The position numbers were made by a program, and so were the translations under genes. This document shows, piece by piece, positions 1 to 10,699 of a stretch of 64,000 bases of DNA; the stretch's first letter is position 1; the number at the start of each line of letters is the position of its first letter. Source of the DNA: Pyrenochaeta sp. MPI-SDFR-AT-0127 (Eukaryota; Ascomycota; Dothideomycetes; Pleosporales; Cucurbitariaceae); the NCBI GenBank assembly GCA_020747015.1, contig JAGTJM010000035.1:267984-331983 (forward strand). Direction: 5' to 3'. The notes beneath the pieces are model-generated. The model was given only the letters and a program-made list of their open reading frames with translations, did not search any database and was not told the DNA's origin.

Positions 1-1614
1 TCATTGCTCTTGTGAACAACGCCATGGCTGAAATGGCCAGTTTTATGCCTGTCTCTGGAGGCTTTATCCGAATGGCCGGTCACTGGGTTGACGAAGCCCT
101 GGGCTTCATGGCTGGATGGAACTTCTTCCTATACGAGGCTCTGCTTATCCCCTTCGAAATCACAGCTCTCAACATTGTCCTGAAATTTTGGAGAGATGAC
201 ATCCCAGTAGCAGCCGTCTGTGCCGCTGTCATTGTACTCTATGCGTAAGATTATCTTTTTTCCGCCTCTGGCGCTGTACAGTACTGACTATTGCATAGTG
301 CCTGCAATATCCTCGCTGTAAAGGCGTACGGTGAAGCTGAATTTTGGCTCTCTGGAGGCAAGGTCATCTTGATCCTGATCCTATACTGCTTCACCTTCAT
401 CACCATGGTTGGTGGCAACCCGCAGAAGGATCCATATGGCTTTCGTCACTGGCGCGACCCTGGCCCAATGAACCCCCACGGCGGAGGCGACCTCGCACGC
501 TTTGAAGGCTTCTTGGGCTCCCTTTGGGCCGCTTCTTTCTGTATTGTCGGTCCTGAGTACATCTCTATGGTGTCTGGCGAGGCTAAGCGCCCCCGCGTCT
601 ACATTAAGAACGCTTTCAAGACAGTCTATTGGCGATTTGGTGCCTTTTTTATCCTTGGCGCTCTCTGCGTTGGTATCGTCCTCGCTTATAACGATCCCGA
701 GCTTGTTTCTGTCCTCGAGTCAGGCGAGAAGAGCGCTGCTGCCTCTCCATACGTCATTGCGATGAAGAATCTTAAGATCGGAGGTCTGCCCCATCTCGTC
801 AACGCCCTTTTGATTACGAGTATCTTCTCCGCCGGTAACACATATACCTACTGTGCTACTCGCAGCCTGTACTCGCTCGCCATTGAGGGCCGCGCCCCCA
901 AGTTCCTCCGCAAGTGCACCAAGAATGGTGTTCCGATTTACTGCTTCGTCATCGTTATGTTCTTCCCATTCCTGTCATTCCTGCAACTATCGGACAACTC
1001 TGCAAAGGTCCTGACCTGGCTCATCAACATCGTCACTGCGGGAGGCGTAATCAACTTTATTGTCATGTGCGGCACGTATATTGCGTTCTACAAGGCTTGC
1101 AAGGCTCAGGGACTCGATCGCAAGACTCTTCCATACTGCGGCTGGTTTCAGCCTTATGGCACATGGGTTGCGTTGGGCTTCGAGATCTTCGTTGTATTCG
1201 TCTACGGCTACTCCACATTCAAGCCGGGCAACTTCACCGCTGAATCTTTCGTCACCTATTATGCCATGGTTATCCTTGCGCCTATCCTCTTTGTATTCTG
1301 GAAAGTCTTCAAGAAGACCAAGTGGCTGAAGCCCCATGAGGTTGACCTTGTCTGGGATGCGCCTCTCATTGATGCTTACGAGGCGTCCTTCATCACACCT
1401 CCCGTTGGTTTCTGGTATGTTGCTTTCCTATATTACACTGCTGTGCCTCGCGAAGTACCATCCAGGCAGATTATTCCGTCGATGGCAGTCCTAAAAATCC
1501 CCACTACCTACTTTACAGAATGTACGCTGACTTTATACCCACCAATTTAGGACCGAAATGCTTCAACTCATTGGCTTGAAGCGTAGTGTTCCCGTAGACA
1601 AGCGTGCTGTTTAA
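1..1614 (+). CDS. Amino-acid permease (AAT/GAP1-like family), 5' end missing
   Basis: Plasma-membrane proton/amino-acid symporter of the fungal AAT family. The visible part is 473 residues, entering mid-protein at the left edge. Exons are 1-244, 299-1414 and 1551-1614; both introns are GT-AG and keep frame. The reading frame opens with IALVNNAMAEMASFMPVSGG, the conserved early-membrane region of these permeases (NNA..EM....P..GGF). Later family marks include GPEYISMVSGEAKRPR and VYWRFGAFFILGALCVGIVL, then alternating hydrophobic spans. The C-terminus carries the usual short cytosolic tail ending KRSVPVDKRAV. Known members take up a broad or narrow set of amino acids and are nitrogen-regulated; substrate cannot be told from this sequence. 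Only the first 50-100 residues appear to be missing. Confidence 0.93.
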
Positions 1615-2756
1615 GTGCAACAAACAAGTAGAATTATGTACAGTGGAATGTACAGCTTTAGTATCACGATTATGACATTACACGGGTTGGATAGATTCCT
1701 TGAGGTGGCCGGTCACGAGCGCTGATACCAACAGCAACATGAATTCAATACCCCATTCGCTAAAACTTTCTTGCCGACATTCGAAAAGTGTACATTCATT
1801 GAAAAGCTCTCTGCTATTTTCCAAGCGACAAGCAGAGCGGCGGTTTGAAGACTTGCGTTATCTCATCTCAACGATCTTCTTTGCGACCTATTGTACGACA
1901 TTGCCTGTGCGACACAAAGATTAAAGACCTATGCAACAAATACTATGACGATCGTCCTAGCAAAATAGTGTCGAGAAGCTGAAGCGGCATCCAATTACCA
2001 GCTTTTGAAAGGAGCGCATCTGCTGTCACCTCAACGCCAAGCAAAGTCGCCTTGCTATCATGCTTCAGTGGCCATTAAAGAGGTAAGACAACTTCGACGT
2101 CTTCCCGCTCGACTGAAGCCCCTCGGTCACATGTCACATTCTGCAAACCAATTCGTACTATTGCTCAATTCTTACCACTTTACATGGCACTTCTCGTTGC
2201 CAGAACGGTGTTTACTACAGCCAAGTACCATTGCGGCTTCTCATTCCCGATCGTCCGACCGGGATAAGCAAAACATGCTAATCGCCCACGTTACAGTTTA
2301 GCTTGGTCAACATCCGTCTTATCCCATGGAGTATCGGATTGATAAGTGCGCCGCTATTCACTGGGAACAATGCCCGAATAGGTGCAAGCTGTGGTCACAA
2401 TCCTCAGGCTAAAGCTCACAGCTGACGGTGCTATTACGAGGCTGGTGCGTAGAACATGCATGAGGGATTTCTTCGCACATCTCTCGTGCATATCTCGTTA
2501 GATGGAGTACGCCTCGTTCGTACTTCGGCCTTTAATACCGATGGACATAATCCTCAAATCAGAGGACGAACTACGGTGAACATGATAGTCTATCGCTGTT
2601 GGGTGGCTTACATTGGGCACCAGCTGTCGTGTTGTTGGACCCGCGATACATGGTACATCTCGATGAAATCCAAGGCAAGTGTGCTCTATGCTAAGCCGCA
2701 GCCATTAAGCTGCAGAACGCACTGCAAATCATCTCGAGAATCTACGTTGTCGCTCT
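1615..2756. other. Intergenic, no gene recognised
   Basis: Only short, mutually overlapping frames without recognisable motifs. It holds the 3' flank of the permease and the downstream flank of the possible secreted protein on the other strand. Confidence 0.5.
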
Positions 2757-3366
2757 TTACAACCCAAAACGTTGATGCGACCCCGTCATCAACAACAACC
2801 TTGTCGCATTCACATCGCTCCATGGCCCACAACACAACTCAACCTCGATGAACCCCTGATACTCCTGCCAGGGCTTGAGAGGCTCAATACACCAGGCTTG
2901 CGCCCTAACACCGCTGTTCGGACACTGTCGCCAGCCACTGGTCCCTTCCAGCTTCTTCTCCGCACTCATGGGACTATTCGAAGGCTGGAAGCGCGGAGTC
3001 AGGTACACTCGCAACCTCCCCTTCCTTCCCCGCGTTCGGACGCTCCGATCATGCCACCATCACCGAACGTGGCTCACCCTTGAGTTGACTTGGCTGTACG
3101 AAGCCGCAATATTAGACCCTTGAGCTTGGGAAGAGGTCTTCGAAGTTTCCCGACGGAATGATGTTGAATCTCACCGGAAGGAGCGGGAAAGTAAACGCCA
3201 TACCTGCCAAATTCTGGAGGCTGCTATCGAAAGGGGCACCCTCGCTGAGATTTGACAGCGCATTGGGAGCAGCCAGTGCGACACGCAAGGACCCGAAGGC
3301 CAACCAGATACACAGAATCTTTCTTGTGTCTAAAGCGATATCGTATCTATCAAACCGCATTGACAC
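2757..3366 (-). CDS. Possible small secreted protein, 143 aa (three-exon model)
   Basis: Model with exons 3366-3204, 3118-3078 and 2984-2757 on the minus strand; both introns are GT-AG (85 and 93 bp) and the exons sum to 432 nt in one frame. The N-terminus has a basic start followed by a hydrophobic run (ILCIWLAFGSLRVALAA) that could be a signal peptide or anchor, with cleavage near ALAAP. The last exon contains four cysteines (WRQC, AWC, ELCC) and a Trp-rich stretch (KPWQEYQGF), which looks like a folded extracellular domain rather than a random frame. I do not recognise the family. The upstream ATG at 3366 and a second Met two codons later are both possible starts. The gene rests only on splice consistency and composition. 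Confidence 0.4.
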
Positions 3367-4555
3367 AGCGCAGTTTGAAGATGACTTGTTGGCTCACGAA
3401 AGTGTCAGTGTACATCACGTGAACTATCCTATTTGTTCACTTTTCTACCATTGCACCCCTGTAGCGGGCGGGAACGGAAGGTTTACAACCAAGACAGCAC
3501 TGAATGGTCAAGCTATCCGCGAGATACCCGCGATAAGAGAAATGAGTCTTCAGTATCATCGCGCTGAGAACGGAACACGAAGCTTGGGCCTGCCTGCACG
3601 CTTGATGGGCCAAGGTTGATACGAAGCAAAGATTAAGGATTCCTGTTCATTATCTCACACTAGTTATTTACTCCTGCGGAGCCGCGATATCAACAAGAGA
3701 TCAGAGCGTTTTTCATCAAATAGTAACAGGCACAGTAACATGGGACAAGGACACTGTGATACGCTCGCGATCTGTAACTAGACGTCTCAACAAACCTGGT
3801 CAGCTCCAAATTAAAAAGCTCTCAATAAGACCAACTAATGCCAACAGCGATTCTGCTCCACTTCGCAGAGCCGCTGACGTTCGTGCCTGCATTTGCACCC
3901 ACTTCGTCCCTTGTGGAGTTACACCGTGCCTCCGCGATAAATCCCCCATCGCTTCCCATGCCACTCCCAACCATGCAAAACATCCATGCTGTGGAGTTCT
4001 CGCCTAATCTGGCAAAACTTCGGCTCTAGCCCAGTGGCACACACACCCACACCCTTGTCCCGTGTCTCACGCCACGTGCGCCGCAGGCGACCAATCAGTC
4101 GGGACTAAGGCAGATCTTGGCTGACGTCTCGACCGTCAGTGCACACCGGGGGCCCCGGAGGCTTGACTGTAAAAGCATCTGTGCGCTGCCTTGGTTGCGG
4201 AGCGGAGGTCTCGCAAGCCTTTTTGGGAATGTAGGAACGAGGTGCGGCGCCTCTTGCGGGGAGATGAAGGCGGCTCTGGGGTTTGGGGAACGGGGGTTTC
4301 CATGGAGTACGGGGGGAGTGGAGAGTGGAGAGCGTGAGATTTCAGTAAGCGCGGACGGCAAAGTCGGCATGGGGAATGTGGGTTGCTTTGGGGCTGATGG
4401 CGCGGAGAGAATGTCCGGTGTGAAGATTCAGTGTTTCATCGCTCAGTGCAGTGTGGAGCTGGTCATGTTCATGACTCGTGCTTCTGTTTTCTCTATGTGA
4501 CATTGATCGGTATCGATGTAATAGAATGAATGCTCCTGGTCTTGTATTTTGCCTC
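3367..4555. other. Intergenic; promoter-like GC-rich segment with CACGTG and CCAAT
   Basis: No convincing coding frame. A CACGTG box at 4073-4078 lies 12 bp from a CCAAT box at 4091-4095, upstream of the minus-strand gene at 2757-3366. The frame at 4117-4500 has low-complexity Gly/Arg content and no motif, so I do not call it. Confidence 0.4.
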
Positions 4556-5134
4556 TCACTGAATCCCATCCACTAAGATGCCTTCCTCCTTGACATCGAC
4601 AGTATTCGCCGTAATCAGCGGCTTCGGACTTGCTAAACTGCGCTGTAGCTGATATGCGAATTGAGCAGCAAAAGCAAGAAGAAAGAACGGTATTACGATG
4701 CGTCCCAGTACCCGACCCCATGAAATCCTCGCTTTCTTGAGTTTCTTTGTCTGTTCATCTCCGTCTGATTTCCCTTTATCTTCACATCTTACGGGGCTCT
4801 CCTCTTCCAGAATCACGCTGTAGCTCAACCGTCCCAGCCATAAGTGCCAACCCAACAACAACACCGCCGCAACGACAATACTAGGCCATGATATCGATGT
4901 GTATGGTGACCGCGCCGTTCTTCCAAGGAGCTCGTATACTTCATCCATGCTGTGAACGAGCTGCTGGATGATGGTGGGGATAAGGAACATTGCCGCTGTT
5001 ACGGCGATGACTTCAAGCACCCTCATGCCGAGACGCTTGATGAAGTTTGCTTCTCGCTTGTTGATATGCCAGCGAGAGTACAGCGACTGGATGTTCGCTG
5101 ATGATGGAGATGTTGTTGTCATGGTGGACAGCAT
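4556..5134 (-). CDS. Hypothetical three-span membrane protein, 192 aa
   Basis: Single exon. No family recognised. Three hydrophobic segments are visible: about residues 37-58 (VLEVIAVTAAMFLIPTIIQ), 84-102 (IVVAAVLLLGWHLWLG) and 146-164 (IVIPFFLLAFAAQFAYQL). Between the second and third spans lies a charged loop with several Lys, Asp and Glu residues (EDKGKSDGDEQTKKLKKAR). There is no cleavable signal peptide: the first 30 residues are polar (Ser/Thr-rich, then an Arg/Lys patch). The start chosen is the first ATG; a second Met four codons later is equally usable. The hydrophobic pattern and clean composition argue for a real gene. Confidence 0.6.
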   Translation of the reverse strand: MLSTMTTTSPSSANIQSLYSRWHINKREANFIKRLGMRVLEVIAVTAAMFLIPTIIQQLVHSMDEVYELLGRTARSPYTSISWPSIVVAAVLLLGWHLWLGRLSYSVILEEESPVRCEDKGKSDGDEQTKKLKKARISWGRVLGRIVIPFFLLAFAAQFAYQLQRSLASPKPLITANTVDVKEEGILVDGIQ

Positions 5135-6890
5135 CGTGTGGTGTGTCGCGGATGAAGGGGACCAGATTTATGAACAGTCGCTCATGTATCCTACGTCTCA
5201 GGGCAATGGTTCTGGGAAAGGATGGCGAAGAAATGTGATGCGATGCGATGCGATGAACACACTCCCGCAGCAGTTTCGATGTCGTCGTTACTCCTGGATC
5301 AGCTGGGCTTTCGCTGTTTGACAAACGTCCAATGCAATCGGGATGGCATTCAGTGCAGCGAGCAGTGTGTTGCCTTCCGTCCAACTCTTTCTCTTTGCCT
5401 GCGTCTGAAATCGCGAATCTGTCGCGCTTCGCTCTCGTCCTTTGCCTACGCGTGCCGTGGTAGCAACCCCAGAGAGTATCTCGATAGGCTGTGACCCACT
5501 TTCGCTACCCCAAACCGAGTTGCAATTCAGCTCTTCGCCACAGTCCCTAGCTCTTACAATGCCTATTGGGCTGCTTGCTCCAATGTCTTCTTCGTATGCT
5601 TGCGCAACGACACGTCGCGTTGCGTTCAGCTCAGCCTCGGTTTCTCGTGTTCCTCCGTAATGAGACTGTGCCTGCGCCAAGATGTCTTTGACCGCCCGGG
5701 CTCACAAAATGTGCATCGATCGTCGTGGATGTGCAACGTCACACCCGTTTCCCTTGGTTGAAAGCTGAATATTGCGCCTTGGATGCAATGCGCTGCAGAG
5801 ATGCGTGACAAGGCACTGTTGCGCCCTGAAGCTGTGCAGCACGCCTTTGTCACCGGCTCAGCCCCTTCAGGCGTCCCGAGTTGGCTGCCCCGCACAACAC
5901 CATGCCGCATCCTTCGTGGCTCAGCCTTGCGCCAGGATGGGCGTTGTCACGTGTGATTGGCTGGGCCTGAGTTCTTAGGCTAACCGCGCGGACTTTTCAT
6001 TTCTTGTGAAGATTTGTACTTGACAATACATCGGGAGGAAGGTGGAAAGAGAAAGGTTTTATAAGGGTCAAATGCATCCAATGGCAAAGGACTTATGGTG
6101 CGAGATCAACTTTGTGAGATCCAGGGCATCTGGTTAGGTATTTGGAGTCATGCACATGTATATCTTTCCCTATATCAATGATCAATATAGCGAACTCACC
6201 GTTTATGATGTGTACTTTCAAAGAATGGTAAACATGTGCCTTTGTATTATATTTCATGCTCATCTGTTAGCCCCAAATTGTGCTTCATTTCCGTAGCTAT
6301 CTTCCCTTCATTATCAACACTGCCAACCTGCCTAAAAGAGAGTAAAGTGAATAGAGAAAGCTTGGCCACCAATTTATGTTCTCAAACAAACGTCTTCATT
6401 GCAACCGTAGGAGAAGACTCATGCTCCATCGTAATCATAGAATCAAGCAGATGGCTACGCAGTATAAGGCGATACAACCTAGAGTCAGTGTCAAGAACAA
6501 CCCAGGCGACCGGCGATTTCCGATAACTCTGGTCGATGATGGCATCTGCTTAAAATCTTTGTGATAGTATATATAGCTGTGTGTATACATTTGAGGCTTG
6601 CCTACCTAATAATGCATCGCCGTTGATGCCTTTGCTTGTAAATTTAAAATGCACTTCTTATCATGCGTACTAGTATTCCCTTATCTTGCAGCCACTTATA
6701 GAACTCTTAACTAGAACTCACACTGTACAAAGAGGGCGTTTGTCCAAGCATGAGTGCCAGGAAATAGCAGGGCAATTGTGGGCAGGGGAGAAATTACGAG
6801 AATTCAAAGGCTCATTGGTCGTCCACCTCATATGTAGACGCGTCGCAAGGTTTTTGGAAGCAGACGTTGATCAAGACAGAGCATATTATA
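5135..6890. other. Intergenic; weak frames only
   Basis: A (GCGAT) micro-repeat lies near 5236-5255. A minus-strand open frame at 5288-5680 (130 codons) has no motif and is left uncalled. CACGTG at 5948-5953 is followed three bases later by ATTGG at 5956-5960. The rest (about 6000-6890) is AT-richer with no gene signal. Confidence 0.4.
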
Positions 6891-8393
6891 TTATTCATTA
6901 GGATACCCAAATCTGCGTGTAAAATACGAATTTGGTGGGTAACTTCTGTTAGCCCTATTATCAACAACTGCAGGGGTTTCAAGAGAACTAGCGCTGTTGC
7001 GCCGGGGTGCGGGAGAAGCTGAGCGGTGGGACCAGGACCCTATGGAGTCTGAGCTATTGCGGCGCGGTTCTAAGAATGAGTTTCTCTTGCTATCATCATG
7101 CCAAAGCTGCATTTTTGTCAGAGTCTGACAGCCACTTTTGCCGTTGCAAGCTTTCCTTTCTCCTAAATGCGGGTCTGCAGCGTTGCGGAAGGTGCGGTAG
7201 TGCCTCTCGTGGCGTAAATCTGCAATGTATTGGGTGCTATTTGCGGTTTGATTGGAAAGGACCCAGAGAGCATTGCAGAAGACTTCGCAGGGCGATAAGG
7301 TATAGTCGGGTTCGAGGCCTAGTAACTCTTTTTCAGAAACAAGGCTCAGGATGGCATACACTAGATCTCGAGAATCTGTGGCACGAGATCTCCCAGACAG
7401 CTGTAAGGCTTCCAACAAAGAAAGAGGGGAGTCGTTGGTTTGCTGGTTGGAGACAAAACGGGACCGGAGATCACGCAGGCTGTAGAAACCCGCAAGCCTC
7501 GCGTATCTGTCAGGATCCTTAGTTGTGCCGTCTTCGATCTGTTCGACAGAGAAAAAAAGCTCTCCACACATCAAATCAACACTTCTTGCTAGCACAAATT
7601 CTTGAATAATCCATATACGTTGCCAATACGACCTTTGCATAATGTCTCTGGAAGAACGCTTGACATCAGGTGAATGCGTTTCCTCAGTCGCTGGCCCAAG
7701 CCAGCAAAGGACCTGGTGCGCCTGATGGTAGATTTGCCTCATCTGAGCAACTTGGTGGCCTCGTTCTATCACATCGTTTTGATTTATGCAAAGGGCATCC
7801 ACCCAAAGCACACCAGCCATTCCAGAGTCTAAGTTTCCTCGAACGTGTATCAAGGCGTCAAAAAGATTGGGAGAGACCTCAATTACCTTGCCATTCAAAG
7901 TAATGTGTTTTTTGGACAGGATCTTGATACTTTGACCGTTTACGGCTGGTGTACCCCATTCGTAAGACAAAGCTGTGTATTCGAATTCCTCGGCCAGAGT
8001 GTGCTGGAATAGAGAACAGACTACAGGCTGCTCTGAATCGTCTGAAGGATGTAGAAATAGAAATCGAAACGTATTCTTGATGGCCAAGGATTCCAACAAT
8101 GGCTCCTGTGACGTGAATGCCCATGCTCTATCAGTGCTCCGTAGATATGGGCATTTGGTAACTTTGCGGGGGTCTTCTTGAGGAGAAGGGTGCCATGAAA
8201 GCTCTGAAGACTTCCTGTGGCCACCTCCTGGGTGTGAGTTATGCCGCAAGGCCACAGAAACACCCTCGTTCTCGTCGTGATCGAGCACGTATGCCGTAGG
8301 GGAATTGAGGGCATACTTACGAGGCTGGCGTGATCTCAGTCGGCGAAACAGTTCTAGCATATTGAGAAAGCTGCAGCGTGTGCCAGGAAACAA
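6891..8393 (-). CDS. Heterokaryon incompatibility (HET) domain protein, 500 aa
   Basis: Cytosolic protein of the fungal HET family, whose known members trigger growth arrest or cell death when genetically different hyphae fuse. Single exon. The HET domain is recognised by its conserved blocks: YTALSYEWG (139-147), LWVDALCINQND (196-207) followed by ER..QVAQMRQIY, and YWQRIWIIQEFVLA (256-269). A long N-terminal extension (1-100) is polar and unrecognised. The C-terminal 100 residues are Ser/Arg/Asn-rich (SPAPRRNSASSLE) and look disordered. There is no NACHT, ankyrin or WD40 part. A second possible start lies 11 codons in (MLELFRRLR). Whether it acts in non-self recognition cannot be told from sequence. 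Confidence 0.92.
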   Translation of the reverse strand: MFPGTRCSFLNMLELFRRLRSRQPRKYALNSPTAYVLDHDENEGVSVALRHNSHPGGGHRKSSELSWHPSPQEDPRKVTKCPYLRSTDRAWAFTSQEPLLESLAIKNTFRFLFLHPSDDSEQPVVCSLFQHTLAEEFEYTALSYEWGTPAVNGQSIKILSKKHITLNGKVIEVSPNLFDALIHVRGNLDSGMAGVLWVDALCINQNDVIERGHQVAQMRQIYHQAHQVLCWLGPATEETHSPDVKRSSRDIMQRSYWQRIWIIQEFVLARSVDLMCGELFFSVEQIEDGTTKDPDRYARLAGFYSLRDLRSRFVSNQQTNDSPLSLLEALQLSGRSRATDSRDLVYAILSLVSEKELLGLEPDYTLSPCEVFCNALWVLSNQTANSTQYIADLRHERHYRTFRNAADPHLGERKACNGKSGCQTLTKMQLWHDDSKRNSFLEPRRNSSDSIGSWSHRSASPAPRRNSASSLETPAVVDNRANRSYPPNSYFTRRFGYPNE

Positions 8394-9221
8394 TCAACGT
8401 AGTCGTTTTCAATGGCCCATATGACCAGGCTGAACAGGGGAGGTCACTCAGCGGATATACAACCAGAGCTCATGTTTGCTTGGCAATTGGAGGCTTGCAC
8501 AGCCACCACAATTAACACATTCATTCTCAGCTCCATATCTTAGACAACCCGTTAAGGTAATAGAAGGCTAGCGCACGACGGTCTCCAGTCAAAACCAGAC
8601 TTATATCGAATTAATCCAAGTAGCAGACCTGTGGATGCTTGTCGCATTCGGCCACCATCTTTCGAATATCGTCTAACCTGCAAGCACACGAGGTGATCCT
8701 GGAACAATACAAAGTATTCCAAAGTGTGGGGTATCACCGTGTGGAATGACTTCAAATTGAATCTTGTCAACATATTATTCCCTCGCATATGCATTGTGTT
8801 GGCCATGTCCTAGCGAGAATGTCCTACAGATTAGAATGTTCCCGAAAAGTTCTAATGTCACGTCAGAACCTACGCACTTCAGTCGAGAGAAGCAGCTTTG
8901 AGTACAATGTGGTCGAGACCATGACGATAGTATGTCGTGAAGCCTATATAAGCACTTTATCCAACATTTATCGTATGATTGGGTGTACGATTATGATGAA
9001 GCAACTGCATTACCGGATACGTTAATGTGAAATGATGCGGGCTACTAGTTTGATTTTCATGCAATTTCTCAGTCGTGGACGGCTCAATTACCATCATCGT
9101 ATCCGTGGCTGCTCCACGTGAATGAGCATACCGAATCTGTCTAGATCAGGAGATCGAACGGATGGGTGCTTAGATTGATAGCAAGAGTGTATAAGATTGC
9201 TATGTTCTTTGTCATGGCTGC
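8394..9221. other. Intergenic, no gene recognised
   Basis: AT-leaning spacer between two minus-strand genes. Only short frames without motifs on either strand. It must contain the promoter of the HET gene and the 3' flank of the RING-YEATS gene. Confidence 0.5.
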
Positions 9222-10148
9222 CTATCTTCGAGACGTCTCGATGTATTCGCTAATATCCTCATCTTCATCCCCATCGTCTGATGAGCTCTCTTCATCATTT
9301 TCGCCTGCCTCGTAGTCATCATCTCCTTCTTCATCCTCGTCAACTAGGTCCGGTCCATTTGCTAGCGACTGTGACGCTACGCCAGCAGCATCGACCGGAT
9401 GGGTTTCAAGATTCTTCACCTTGGCCCTCACCCGCCCCTGCCTGCCTCTCCCCTCAAAATCGAGAGTCCATGTGAGTTCCAGTGTCGATTGCTGAGTCCC
9501 TGCATTGTCGACTACCCAGCTGTACGGTGCCTTCAAGACGATCTCGGCATCGATAGTGAATGTTCCCCACCCCAGTCGTCGAACTTCATATGGTGGGTGT
9601 CGAAGCGTGAGGCGTGGTGGTCGAAAGGTGGGATGAAGATCGATGCGTATTTTCTTGACAAGATCTGGCCTTGACGTTCTGACGAAGAATGTCCAGTCAT
9701 GCTCATTGTCATCATCTGCCCTTCTGATCCACCGATGTTTGTTTCCAATCAATATCATGACGCCCTCCACTCCCCCCGCGCCTACTCTGCTTCCCCTGTC
9801 GACTTCTTCCTCCACCCTCCTTTCCGCATACGTCTCTGGGTACTTGCGCTCCAACTGCCTCGCCAGCGCTTGATCTGGCGATGCGGTGGTATGCGTCCGA
9901 CACATGGGGCAATTTGCTTCTAGGTCGTATGTGGGATCGTAGTTTGGGTCGAAGTCGGCGAGATTAACATCTAAACTCGAGTGCACGATCTGATTTGTGG
10001 AGGAGGTATCGGCCCATTGCGCCATGCAAGAAGCGCAGAGGAGGTGATTACATTGCGTGCGAACAGGCGTGAAGAGAAGCAGTTGACAGATCTTGCAGGC
10101 ATCAGAATATGGCGGGAGAGGTTCCTTTGCGTGGTACTCACAGGACAT
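9222..10148 (-). CDS. RING finger-YEATS domain fusion protein, 308 aa
   Basis: Single exon. The N-terminus is a C3HC4 RING finger with ligands C18, C21, C33, H35, C38, C41, C80 and C83; the loop between the sixth and seventh ligands is unusually long (38 residues, Asp-rich). RING domains usually recruit E2 ubiquitin-conjugating enzymes. Residues about 131-235 match a YEATS domain, the reader of acylated histone lysine: HDWTFFVRTSRPDLVKKI, then LHPTF (172-175) and LGWGTF (192-197). H172, T174, F175 and W194 fall where the acyl-lysine aromatic cage sits in known YEATS readers. The tail (about 265-300) is strongly acidic (DEDEEGDDD, SSSDDGDEDED). The domain calls are mine by motif; the combined role as a chromatin-linked ubiquitin ligase is inference. 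Start is the ATG directly before the RING. Confidence 0.85.
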   Translation of the reverse strand: MSCEYHAKEPLPPYSDACKICQLLLFTPVRTQCNHLLCASCMAQWADTSSTNQIVHSSLDVNLADFDPNYDPTYDLEANCPMCRTHTTASPDQALARQLERKYPETYAERRVEEEVDRGSRVGAGGVEGVMILIGNKHRWIRRADDDNEHDWTFFVRTSRPDLVKKIRIDLHPTFRPPRLTLRHPPYEVRRLGWGTFTIDAEIVLKAPYSWVVDNAGTQQSTLELTWTLDFEGRGRQGRVRAKVKNLETHPVDAAGVASQSLANGPDLVDEDEEGDDDYEAGENDEESSSDDGDEDEDISEYIETSRR

Positions 10149-10699
10149 AGGTCGTCGTGTGCAACTTCCTCTACGTGTGAGGCAATAGATTCGGCCATGA
10201 TGGAAACAAGGGAGGAAGGAGGAAAGACGGAGAACCCTTCAAGTAACGGCACCAGTGCCGCAATACATGGGATCCATCAGACCTTGCGACCGCGACATTA
10301 TTCAGTGAAGATAGCAAGTATGCTCGCCAGCTATTGGTTCTGACGTCCACCAGGCATCAGCGTCGTATGCACGGGCCATAGATCATGTGACAACGCGACG
10401 TACTCATCTTCTCTCTCAATGATCTTTGACCGTCGTACCGGTAGGGTCTTCGCGACATTGATCATAATGATCAATCCTCTGACATTCACTCGAAACTGTT
10501 TGGATAAGCTGTATCTGGGCACATCATAGTGTACCTAGAAGCAAAGATCGCGCATGGTTCTGTGACAACGCATCATGAAGTCTGGATCTGGGATTTTGAT
10601 TATGTCTTGATGGTCTTTATTCGTCTGAATACCTGGCCCACAAGGTTACTAATTTACATTTACCTGGTCACGGTTCCGGACGATCTCAATATCACCTTC
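10149..10699. other. Intergenic, promoter of the RING-YEATS gene
   Basis: No gene recognised. Separates two minus-strand genes. Short frames on the plus strand here are antisense to the RING-YEATS start or have no motif. Confidence 0.5.

Noticed and set aside
4117..4500. Possible plus-strand gene (127 codons)
   Set aside because: Gly/Arg-rich low-complexity frame in GC-rich DNA without motif or splice support.
5288..5680. Possible minus-strand gene (130 codons)
   Set aside because: No motif, no hydrophobic pattern and overlapping frames of similar quality; could still be real but cannot be supported.
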